A stretch of DNA of 19,907 bases from Thermohalobaculum sp039178805. Lineage in GTDB: Bacteria; Pseudomonadota; Alphaproteobacteria; Rhodobacterales; Rhodobacteraceae. Under the pieces are notes generated by a model that saw only the letters and a program-made list of their open reading frames with translations, was not told the DNA's origin and did no database searches. Location: contig JBCDFC010000075.1 in NCBI GenBank assembly GCA_039178805.1, positions 1 to 19,907 of the forward strand, given 5' to 3'. A program made the translations under genes and the position numbers. Of this stretch, positions 1-6,444 are shown piece by piece (position 1 is the stretch's first letter; every line of letters begins with the position of its first letter).

Positions 1-939
1 GCGCCGATCGCGCATCGTCCCGTCCGTGCCATTCTCCACGTTGTCGGCCCAGTCGAGCGCGATGATCCGCGCATCCTCGGACACACCAGCCAAGTTCTCG
101 CCCAGGCCGGCACGCAGGCGCGCAACGAGGGACAGGACGGCGTCGAGGCGATGACCTTCGAGCGGACGACCCGCTAGGGCCCTGTCGAAGGCGTGGATGC
201 GCGCTTCCGCCGCTGCCCGGAAGGCGAGGACCGAGTCTTCTTTCGCCGCGGTCATCGCGTGGCGGGCGGCCGCGAAGTATCCACGCGCTGTCGCGTTGTT
301 CTGCAGGTTCTTCTGAAGCTCGTAGAGCGCACCCTCGAAGGGGTCATGGTTTCGACCGGCAATCCCGGGAACGCTGACCGAGCCACGGAAGAGGTCGATC
401 GTTATGGGCGCCAACTCGGTACCGGCAGGACGCACCATCAGCATGTCGAAATCGCCGCTCACCTCAAGATACTCGAAGGCCCCAAGCGCGCGGCAGAAGT
501 CGAGCGCATGCGTGAAAGCATCGAGCTCCGCTTTCTCCACCCGTCGCGCCGGCGCCGTCTCGTTCACGGCGTCCGATGCGCCCTCGATGTTCGCGAAACT
601 AAGATCGGCGACACCGCGCTGACCCATGGCGCGGCGTGCAACACCGCGCAGGGCATGCGGCACCGTGATGAAGTGCTGATCCCGGCCTTCGGTCCAGATC
701 GCGCCGGGCTTTCTCTCCTTGGCGCGGATCGTCACGGTGACCGATGGAAAGCCACCACCGCGCACGGCGGCCAGGTGACGGGACAACTTAAGATCGAAAT
801 CGGTGAAGACGTTTCTGGAAATCAGATGGGAGACGACACACGCGTGGTCGTCGATCACATCCTCGTAGTGCAGGTCCATGAGAGGGATCCGCTCAACGCT
901 CGGCTGAACCACCGTCTCGAACAAAGTGAAATCACGCAT
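1..939 (-). CDS. Unrecognised protein, 5' part (runs off left edge)
   Basis: The reverse strand is open from position 939 to the window edge, giving 313 codons with no stop, so the C-terminus lies outside the window. Third codon positions are strongly G/C biased as in the neighbours, which supports real coding. Two ATGs stand in tandem (942 and 939). I chose the second because AAGGG at 950-946 is then 6 nt away, against 3 nt for the first. The protein begins with RDFTLFETVVQ and contains the stretches VRGGGFPSVTVTIRAKE and QHFITVPHALRGVARRAMGQ. I see no signal peptide, membrane segment, P-loop or metal motif. The last 100 residues are Ala/Arg-rich and probably helical. I do not recognise the family and assign no function. 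It lies 150 bp downstream of hflX on the same strand but has its own candidate regulatory box, so it is probably transcribed separately. Confidence 0.85.
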   Translation of the reverse strand, partial: MRDFTLFETVVQPSVERIPLMDLHYEDVIDDHACVVSHLISRNVFTDFDLKLSRHLAAVRGGGFPSVTVTIRAKERKPGAIWTEGRDQHFITVPHALRGVARRAMGQRGVADLSFANIEGASDAVNETAPARRVEKAELDAFTHALDFCRALGAFEYLEVSGDFDMLMVRPAGTELAPITIDLFRGSVSVPGIAGRNHDPFEGALYELQKNLQNNATARGYFAAARHAMTAAKEDSVLAFRAAAEARIHAFDRALAGRPLEGHRLDAVLSLVARLRAGLGENLAGVSEDARIIALDWADNVENGTDGTMRDRR

Positions 940-961
940 CATCAACCCTTACGACACTCGC

Positions 962-1001
962 ATAATGAAAGTAGCTAACCTTTAGATGAATCAAAAGTTA
1001 A
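962..1001 (-). promoter_or_regulatory. CtrA-box-like motif and weak -10 upstream of the 1-939 gene
   Basis: On the minus strand 1001-987 reads TTAACTTTTGATTCA, which resembles the CtrA consensus TTAA-N7-TTAA (seven of eight fixed bases). A weak -10-like CATTAT lies at 967-962, about 20 nt downstream of the box and 23 nt upstream of the start codon at 939. A near-identical box precedes the other unknown minus-strand gene (see 6277-6291). The motif match is seen directly; binding by CtrA is inference. Confidence 0.35.
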
Positions 1002-1091
1002 TGCGGCACGTGAAAGTAGTGAGCACAGGGCGGTGAGCCTTGGCAATCGCCATGTTTGACTCGCAGAATGATAATTATGTTTGTAAAATCG

Positions 1092-2381
1092 CTACTGAGC
1101 TACCAAACCCTCGCGCCGAACGATGCGAGCTGTCTCCGGGAAGAGCTTGCTAAACTGGAAAAATTCTCGCTCGGTGATCTCAACTCTTACGTGCACGGCA
1201 TCCGAAAGGTCTTCGCGATCGCGGATGTCCGCATAGCGGTAAAGCCAGCCGACCGCAGCACCCGCACTGTGATCGAGCGCGAGCTCGAGGCGCAGGCGTC
1301 GCGGATAAAGCCGATCCTCTACGGCAGCCAGAAACGAATCACAGTTCTCACCCGTTGCCGCTGAAATGCGCAGTGCCTCCGAACTCGAGACCGATTGGAC
1401 AATCGCGTCGTTCTCCATGAGGTCGATCTTGTTCTGCACTTCGAGCATCCCGTCGCGCTCAGCTTCTTCCACGCCCAGTTCCTCGAGAACGCTCAGCACG
1501 TTGCGGGCCTGCTCCTCGGTGTCGGGATGCGAGATGTCGCGGACATGAACGATCAGATCGGCCTCCAGGACCTCCTCAAGCGTCGCTCTGAACGCTGCCA
1601 CGAGCTGCGTTGGCAGATTCGAGATGAAGCCCACGGTGTCGGAGAGAATACAGACCCGTCCCGATGGCAGCTCAAGGCGTCGCATCGTCGGATCGAGCGT
1701 TGCGAAGAGCATATCCTCAGCCGCAACGGAGGCGCTCGTTAGCCGATTGAAGAGCGTCGATTTTCCGGCATTCGTATAGCCGACCAAAGCAACGACTGGG
1801 CGCGGGACTTTCGCGCGCTTCTGGCGATGCAGTGCGCGGGTCTTCACCACCTTTTCGAGCTGCCGGCGCAGACGCGTGATCTTCTCATTGATCATGCGCC
1901 GGTCGGCCTCGATCTGCGTCTCGCCCGGACCACCCATGAAGCCCACGCCGCCACGCTGACGCTCCAAATGGGTCCAGGAACGCACAAGCCGCGATTTCTG
2001 ATAAGTCAGATGTGCAAGCTCGACTTGCAGCACACCCTCGCGGGTCTGCGCCCTGGCGCCAAAGATCTCCAAGATCAGGCCCGTCCGATCCAGCACCTTC
2101 GCCTTCCACGCACGCTCAAGATTGCGCTGCTGCACAGGGCTGAGCGCGCCGTTGACGACGACGAGATCGATCTCGTCATCCTCGAAACGCCGCGCCAGCC
2201 CGCCGACCTTACCCGGCCCGATCAGCGTCGCCGGGTTCGGCCGCGGTACAGAAGCAATGTCGGCGTCGACCGGCGAGAGACCGATCGCTGCCGTCAAGCT
2301 TACGGCTTCCGCCAACGCCGCGTCCGGGTCGCGAGCGTCCTGATCGCGAAGATCGAGATGAAGGACGAATGCGCGTGTCAC
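1092..2381 (-). CDS. hflX: GTPase HflX (ribosome-associated)
   Basis: A 429-residue protein of the HflX branch of Obg-HflX GTPases. These bind the 50S subunit and can split stalled or hibernating ribosomes. The N-terminal HflX domain covers roughly residues 1-190, with the family stretch GGVGFMGGPGETQIEADRR at about 144-162 and a basic coiled helix at 165-190. The G domain has G1 GYTNAGKST (201-209), G2 FATLD (226-230), G3 DTVGF (248-252), G4 NKID (317-320) and G5 SAATG (340-344). All motifs are intact, and the length is normal. The start is GTG at 2381; no ATG lies in frame nearby. No convincing Shine-Dalgarno precedes it. Instead a 10-bp inverted repeat ends on the first base of the start codon. 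It follows hfq by 46 nt, the usual hfq-hflX order. Confidence 0.96.
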   Translation of the reverse strand: MTRAFVLHLDLRDQDARDPDAALAEAVSLTAAIGLSPVDADIASVPRPNPATLIGPGKVGGLARRFEDDEIDLVVVNGALSPVQQRNLERAWKAKVLDRTGLILEIFGARAQTREGVLQVELAHLTYQKSRLVRSWTHLERQRGGVGFMGGPGETQIEADRRMINEKITRLRRQLEKVVKTRALHRQKRAKVPRPVVALVGYTNAGKSTLFNRLTSASVAAEDMLFATLDPTMRRLELPSGRVCILSDTVGFISNLPTQLVAAFRATLEEVLEADLIVHVRDISHPDTEEQARNVLSVLEELGVEEAERDGMLEVQNKIDLMENDAIVQSVSSSEALRISAATGENCDSFLAAVEDRLYPRRLRLELALDHSAGAAVGWLYRYADIRDREDLSDAVHVRVEITEREFFQFSKLFPETARIVRREGLVAQ

Positions 2382-2410
2382 GCCGTCATGATCGTCAAGA
2401 CATGACGGCG
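2381..2410 (-). promoter_or_regulatory. Perfect 10-bp inverted repeat at the hfq-hflX junction, abutting the hflX start
   Basis: CGCCGTCATG (2381-2390) and CATGACGGCG (2401-2410) are perfect reverse complements, separated by 10 nt. In the hfq-hflX transcript this would form a stable hairpin between the hfq stop (2428) and the hflX GTG, with the G of GTG paired. No T-run follows, so it is unlikely to be an intrinsic terminator. It may limit hflX translation, mark an RNase processing point, or slow 3' decay of hfq mRNA; these roles are inferred. Confidence 0.6.
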
Positions 2411-2427
2411 CTCTGCTCGCCTTGCCC

Positions 2428-2670
2428 TCACTCGCCCTGCTCCTGCTCGTACAGGCTGAAAGGCTGCCCGGGCATCACGGTCGAAATTGCGTGTTTGTAG
2501 ACGAGTTGGCTCTGTCCATCGCGCCGCAATAGCACACAAAAGTTGTCGAACCAGGTAATCACGCCCTGCAGTTTCACGCCATTCACCAAAAAAACGGTGA
2601 CCGGAATTTTCTGCTTGCGGATGTGATTAAGGAAGACGTCTTGCAGGTTTTGCTTATTTTCGTTGGCCAT
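2428..2670 (-). CDS. hfq: RNA chaperone Hfq
   Basis: An 80-residue Sm-like protein that forms a hexameric ring and pairs small RNAs with mRNAs. It begins MANENKQNLQDVFLN, the short N-terminal helix. The Sm1 region is IPVTVFLVNGVKLQGVITWFDNF (about 22-44) and the Sm2 motif contains YKHAIST (58-64). The proximal-face residues Q8, D9, F42 (within WFDNF), Y58, K59 and H60 (by E. coli-like position) are all present. The tail after residue 72 is short and acidic (SLYEQEQGE), typical of alphaproteobacteria, which lack the long disordered C-terminus of enterobacterial Hfq. The ATG at 2670 is preceded by a weak Shine-Dalgarno (ACAGGC, 2681-2676) in an A-rich leader. It lies 69 nt after trkH and 46 nt before hflX. 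Confidence 0.98.
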   Translation of the reverse strand: MANENKQNLQDVFLNHIRKQKIPVTVFLVNGVKLQGVITWFDNFCVLLRRDGQSQLVYKHAISTVMPGQPFSLYEQEQGE

Positions 2671-2739
2671 TTTTTGCCTGTCTGTTTCATTGGCGTCGCT
2701 TGTAGCCGAAGACGTTGGACCACTGCAGAAACATGGCGC

Positions 2740-4371
2740 CTAGTCCACGGTGTTTCCAGTGGTTTTGCGGCGTGGCAGAAGCGAAAGCAATGCATCGCGG
2801 CGGAATAGCGCGATTACCGCCAAGGTTTCCATTCGGCCGACGACCATGCCGACAGCGATCCAGGCACGTTGAGCCCCGTCCAAGAGCGCGTAACTCTCAT
2901 GCCCGCCGGCCACGGCACCAAAGACCGGTCCTGTGTTCGAGACAGCGGAGACGGCCGCGATGAAGGCCGGCTCGAAGCTCAGTCCGCTGGTCGCGAGCCC
3001 AAGGGTGACGGTGAGCACCGCGCCCGCATAGAGCATGATGAAGGCCCAACCGAGGAAGGCACCCTCCCCCACCAAACCGCGCAGCCCTGCCCCGACGCCG
3101 GTACCGGATCCGCCGACGACGTTTGGCTGGGCAAGGCGATCGATCTCGCGCAGACCGTGGCGGATCAGGGCGGCTGCGCGAATGAGCTTGATCCCCCCGG
3201 CCGTCGTCGCCGCGCCGCCGCCGATCGCCGCGAGACCCAGCAGCAGCAAGGTTGGGTTCTTGAGGCCGGCCCACGCGCTCGCGCTGTCCCATGCGGCCGC
3301 TTCGTATCCCGTGGTGGTCAGAAAACTCAGCGTCGTGAAGAAGATGCCCCAAAGCGCGCTCAGCGCATCGATCGCGCTTTCGCCGTCCTCAAGCTCCAGC
3401 GCCGCCGTCCAATGCCTGAGGAAAAGCGTGAGCGTCGCCACGATGACGATCAGCGCCATCAACCGCAATTCCGGATCGCGCCGGACGGGCACGTCCCGTC
3501 CAATCGTCGCAGCTTTGCCGTAGAGCCGCGCGGTCGCTGCCAGCACCAGGAACACCGCCGCGATGATCTCGGCTGGGATGTTCTCGAAATGCGGCGTTTG
3601 CGGCGCGCCTGTGGAGACCCCGCTGGTCGAGACGATTCCAAGGGCATGCACGATAGTCGAGAGACTGAGCTGTTGCGCCGCGCCGAGGAGCATGACGAGA
3701 GCGACCGTCATCGCGATATAGACCGGCAAGATCGTGCGCATCGCCCGATGGATGCGCTCATCGACTGGTGGGGTTTCGGCCCCGAGCTCGGCCAACCGGA
3801 CATCGCCGGTATCGACGCCCGCCGCGCTGGCGGTCGGTGTGCGCACCTCAAACCCCCCCATCCGTCTCGGCGCCAGAATGACATAGGCGGCAGTGAGGGT
3901 GAGCAACCCGCCCAGCCAGCTCACCACAGCGCGCCAAAGGTGAATGGCCTCGGGCACACGGGTCGGTTCGAGATAGCCTGTGCTGCCTGTCGTCGTCAGG
4001 CTCGCCACCATCTCGAACCAGGCACCGACCCAGCCCAGCGAGGGCGTCAGCAGCACGAGTGGGATCGCGGCGAAGCACGGCAGGATCAGCCAGAGCGCGA
4101 GGAGCGTCACGATCTCGCTTTCGGGCCCGCGCCGCGCCCGGCCACTCGCCAGCGCCACGCCCATGATCGCTGCGGAGAAGCCCGTGAAAAGCGCCGCGTA
4201 GAGGAAGGCGCGCGCGATCCGCTCGTCGCCCTCGATCATCGCGAAAATGAGAGGCACCAGCATCGAAACCGCGAGCACGCCGGCCGCCAGCGCGAAGAGC
4301 GAGCCGCGCCCTGCCCCGCGCCGGTCGATCCGTTGGCGCTGTCGCATCGCGCGTTTCGGACGTTTCGCCAT
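2740..4371 (-). CDS. trkH: TrkH-family potassium uptake channel subunit
   Basis: A 543-residue polytopic membrane protein that is the K+-translocating subunit of the Trk system. It shows the expected four pore repeats with filter-like motifs: LTTTGSTGY (125-133), STSGVSTG (248-255), LTTTGYEA (351-358) and SNTGPVFG (478-485). The glycine-rich loop GGGAATTAGGIKLIR (384-398), a gating-region signature, is intact, as is the C-terminal GRMETLAVIALF helix. About ten hydrophobic segments are visible. The N-terminus is very basic (residues 2-22), consistent with a cytoplasmic N-tail. The ATG at 4371 lies 2 nt after the trkA stop, so the gate subunit TrkA and channel are translationally coupled. Length is slightly above the E. 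coli protein (about 480) because of the N-tail and a hydrophilic loop at about 175-210. Confidence 0.95.
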   Translation of the reverse strand: MAKRPKRAMRQRQRIDRRGAGRGSLFALAAGVLAVSMLVPLIFAMIEGDERIARAFLYAALFTGFSAAIMGVALASGRARRGPESEIVTLLALWLILPCFAAIPLVLLTPSLGWVGAWFEMVASLTTTGSTGYLEPTRVPEAIHLWRAVVSWLGGLLTLTAAYVILAPRRMGGFEVRTPTASAAGVDTGDVRLAELGAETPPVDERIHRAMRTILPVYIAMTVALVMLLGAAQQLSLSTIVHALGIVSTSGVSTGAPQTPHFENIPAEIIAAVFLVLAATARLYGKAATIGRDVPVRRDPELRLMALIVIVATLTLFLRHWTAALELEDGESAIDALSALWGIFFTTLSFLTTTGYEAAAWDSASAWAGLKNPTLLLLGLAAIGGGAATTAGGIKLIRAAALIRHGLREIDRLAQPNVVGGSGTGVGAGLRGLVGEGAFLGWAFIMLYAGAVLTVTLGLATSGLSFEPAFIAAVSAVSNTGPVFGAVAGGHESYALLDGAQRAWIAVGMVVGRMETLAVIALFRRDALLSLLPRRKTTGNTVD

Positions 4372-4373
4372 GG

Positions 4374-5747
4374 CTAGAAGAAATCGATGCTGACGCGGAA
4401 CATCTGCTCGACCTTATGCACCGCCGTTCGCACGGCGAAGAGCACCAGCACATCGCCGACATTTATGACGAGATCGCCCGTCGGCATGATCACGTCTTGG
4501 CCGCTTCTGACAGCGCCGACGATCGATCCGCGAGGCAGTGTGATGTCTCGAAGGCGTTTGCCGGCGAGCGCCGAGGTGCTCATCACCTGTGCCTCGATCA
4601 CTTCGCCTTCGCCCCCGCCAATGGAATAGACCGCGCGGATCTTCCCGCGACGCACGTGGCGCAGGATCGAGCTCACCGTCGTTGCGCGCGGATCGATGAG
4701 GGCGTCGACGCTCAACGGATCCGCGAGACGGTCGAAGGTCGGATCCTTCGAAAGGGCGATCGAAATGAGCGGATTGAGTTGCTCAGCCAGAGCGCAGGAC
4801 AAGAGGTTCGTCCGGTCGTCATCGGTTAGCGCCACGACGGCATCGGCCTCATCGATCCCGGCCTCCTCAAGGATGCTGACATCGAGTGCGTCGCCGTGGA
4901 GCACGACCGTGCGCTTCAGTCGGTCGGCCGCACGCTCCGCCCGCTCGCGGTCGCGCTCGATCATGATCGCGCGGTTGTTCTGGCGCCGCTCGATCTCTCG
5001 CGCCACGCGCAGGCCCACATGGCCCGCGCCTACGACGATGATACGGGTCGCCACGCGATTTCGCTTGCCGAAGATGCCGAAGGCGCGCTGCACATCCTCG
5101 CGCGCTGCCACGAAGTAAACCTCGTCATTCGGGTAGATCTGATCTTCCGCAGCCGCCGTGAAGAGCTTCCCCTCCCGCCGGATCGCTACGACGATCGCGC
5201 GCAAGGTCGAGAACAGCTCCGAGAGCTGCCGGAGCGGCGTGTTGGTGACCGGGCAGTCGTCCTCGATTCGAATACCGACAAAGTTCACGTCGCCATCGAG
5301 GAACGGTTCGATGTCGAAGGATGCGGTGGCCTGCAATCGGCGCAGCGTCACCTGTGCGACCTCATTCTCTGGGCTGATGATCACGTCGATCGGCAGATGG
5401 TCCCTGCGGAACAGGTCAGACCACTCAGCCTCAAGATATCCCTCGGTGCGGATCCGCGCGATCTTCGTCGGCACCTCGAAGACCGAGTGCGCCACCTGAC
5501 AGGCCACCATGTTGACCTCGTCCATGGAGGTGGCGGCGATCAGCATGTCGCAATCGTTCGCGCCGGCCTTGGCCAAGATGTCGGGATGTGAGGCAAAACC
5601 GATCACGCCCGAGACGTCGTACATATCCGTCAGCCGCCGCACGAGCGCCGCGTTCTGATCGATCACGGTGACTGAGTTGCCTTCCTCGGCAAGATGGCGG
5701 GCAATTTGCGAGCCCACCTGACCCGCGCCGCAGACCACGACTTGCAT
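4374..5747 (-). CDS. trkA: Trk potassium uptake regulatory subunit TrkA
   Basis: A 457-residue peripheral cytoplasmic protein that binds nucleotides and gates TrkH. It has two tandem RCK modules. The first opens with VVVCGAGQVGSQIA (3-16) and the acidic end of beta-2 at D30; the second opens with IIVVGAGHVGLRVA (236-249) and E264. Each Rossmann fold is followed by a TrkA-C domain (about 140-220 and 370-455). Length matches the family (about 458). The ATG at 5747 fits the first Rossmann strand exactly. The nearest Shine-Dalgarno-like GGGAG lies about 12 nt upstream, longer than usual. It is followed directly by trkH. The upstream 222-nt gap contains a strong dyad with a G-quadruplex motif, so trkAH may be controlled separately from ntrYX. 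Confidence 0.97.
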   Translation of the reverse strand: MQVVVCGAGQVGSQIARHLAEEGNSVTVIDQNAALVRRLTDMYDVSGVIGFASHPDILAKAGANDCDMLIAATSMDEVNMVACQVAHSVFEVPTKIARIRTEGYLEAEWSDLFRRDHLPIDVIISPENEVAQVTLRRLQATASFDIEPFLDGDVNFVGIRIEDDCPVTNTPLRQLSELFSTLRAIVVAIRREGKLFTAAAEDQIYPNDEVYFVAAREDVQRAFGIFGKRNRVATRIIVVGAGHVGLRVAREIERRQNNRAIMIERDRERAERAADRLKRTVVLHGDALDVSILEEAGIDEADAVVALTDDDRTNLLSCALAEQLNPLISIALSKDPTFDRLADPLSVDALIDPRATTVSSILRHVRRGKIRAVYSIGGGEGEVIEAQVMSTSALAGKRLRDITLPRGSIVGAVRSGQDVIMPTGDLVINVGDVLVLFAVRTAVHKVEQMFRVSIDFF

Positions 5748-5854
5748 GATGCTCAGCCGCTCCCGCGGTGCTGCCGCAAACCGAGAGGGAGCCTGACCCC
5801 TTTCTCATCGCATCGTCAAGCGGCGGTCGGTTAAGCGTCTCTGCAAGAGAAAGG

Positions 5855-5922
5855 TGAAGGGGCGGCATCTGCCCGGCACCCCCCCGTGGTCCCCCGACCC
5901 GGACCGGGATGCCGCCCCTTCA
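5855..5922 (-). promoter_or_regulatory. 15-bp perfect dyad with a G-quadruplex motif in its loop (trkA leader or 69-aa gene 3' end)
   Basis: Arms TGAAGGGGCGGCATC (5855-5869) and its exact reverse complement (5908-5922) flank a 38-nt loop. On the minus strand the loop carries G-tracts of 3, 5, 7 and 3 separated by 2, 5 and 4 nt (5900-5872), fitting the G3+N1-7 quadruplex pattern. The dyad begins 48 nt after the stop of the 69-residue gene and ends 107 nt before trkA. Only short T-runs follow (CACCTTTCTC), so a classical terminator is not obvious. It could stop or pause transcription, or act in the trkA leader. The remaining part of 5748-5854 holds only a candidate -35 (TTGACG, 5819-5814) without a clear -10. 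Confidence 0.6.
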
Positions 5923-5969
5923 ACCCGCCGCGCCTACCCCACAAGGCTGCAGCGAGGTCGAAGCGCGGA

Positions 5970-6179
5970 TCAGTTCACGCGCAGTTCCGGAGAACGGTAG
6001 GCCCAAGCCACAGCACCTTTGGCGCCCTCGGGCCAGGTTTTCTCGCGCGCTGGCGAGATCAGCGCATCGCTAACGGGAAGCATGCGGCGGGCTTCGCGCG
6101 CATTGCGCGCGCGGATGTAACCACCGCCGAGCTCTCGTCCCTCTGCCTCATCGCAGATGAAGAAGCTGTAAAGTTGCAT
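5970..6179 (-). CDS. Uncharacterised 69-residue protein between ntrX and trkA
   Basis: A small ORF of 69 residues, MQLYSFFICDEAEGRELGGG at the start and AWAYRSPELRVN at the end. Codon use from 6179 onward is strongly G/C at third positions, while the in-frame extension up to an earlier ATG at 6239 uses codons such as AGA, AGG, TGT and GTT that look non-coding. I therefore prefer 6179. A Shine-Dalgarno-like GAGG sits about 12 nt upstream, rather far. There is no signal peptide or membrane segment. The first half looks like a beta strand plus a helix (IRARNAREARRML). I do not recognise the family. It has its own candidate promoter and CtrA-like box at 6245-6291 and lies inside an otherwise highly conserved gene order, so it may be lineage specific. 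Confidence 0.7.
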   Translation of the reverse strand: MQLYSFFICDEAEGRELGGGYIRARNAREARRMLPVSDALISPAREKTWPEGAKGAVAWAYRSPELRVN

Positions 6180-6244
6180 CCTGTCGCTAAGCCTCGGTCT
6201 GAACCCGAAACCAATCCGACAAACACCATACTGAGCCAAAAACT

Positions 6245-6291
6245 ACTATACAGGTCGCACAGTTGCGGCGGAAACCTAAACCAAAGGTTAA
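6245..6291 (-). promoter_or_regulatory. Candidate promoter with CtrA-box-like motif for the 69-residue gene
   Basis: On the minus strand 6291-6277 reads TTAACCTTTGGTTTA, matching TTAA-N7-TTAA at seven of eight fixed bases. A -10-like TATAGT lies at 6250-6245, with a poor -35 (TTTCCG) 18 nt upstream. Initiation would be near 6238, leaving a leader of about 58 nt before the ATG at 6179, and would place the box near -40 to -53. The motif core GCATTAAC-TTTG is shared with the box at 987-1001. Function is inferred. Confidence 0.4.
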
Positions 6292-6331
6292 TGCACCGCG
6301 CTGACCGGAAAATTGCATGCGAAAGCGCGTA

Positions 6332-6355
6332 CGAGAGTGTCGTGCGACACTCTCG
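6332..6355 (-). terminator. 11-bp perfect palindrome downstream of ntrX
   Basis: CGAGAGTGTCG (6332-6342) and CGACACTCTCG (6345-6355) are exact reverse complements with a 2-nt centre; as RNA this gives about a 10-bp stem and a tight loop. It starts 89 nt past the ntrX stop, a reasonable place for a hairpin ending the ntrYX transcript. However, no T-run follows directly on either strand (the nearest is TTTT about 24 nt further on). It could equally be a palindromic operator for the 69-residue gene. The rest of 6356-6444 shows nothing notable. Confidence 0.4.
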
Positions 6356-6444
6356 GAGAACGAATCCCGAATTGGGTCAGGTAGCCTTGCCTATCCGCTC
6401 AGCGGCGTCTCCTGGCGACACTCAGTCGCCGCCGTGTTGGTGGA

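Noticed and set aside
193..978. 261-codon plus-strand frame
   Set aside because: The opposite strand is open through the window edge with better codon bias and a proper Shine-Dalgarno; the plus frame is a shadow of that gene.
1056..1091. AT-rich stretch with ATAATTAT after hflX as a terminator
   Set aside because: There is no GC-rich stem next to it, so it does not fit an intrinsic terminator.
2869..4377. 502-codon open frame on the plus strand opposite trkH
   Set aside because: It mirrors trkH, which has all pore motifs. The opposite frame is Arg/Gln/His-rich without domains, as expected when a GC-rich gene is read backwards.
5431..5868. Minus-strand frame starting MPPLHLSLAETLNRPP upstream of trkA
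   Set aside because: The first 35 residues look plausible, but the frame continues out of phase through trkA and has no Shine-Dalgarno; treated as trkA leader.
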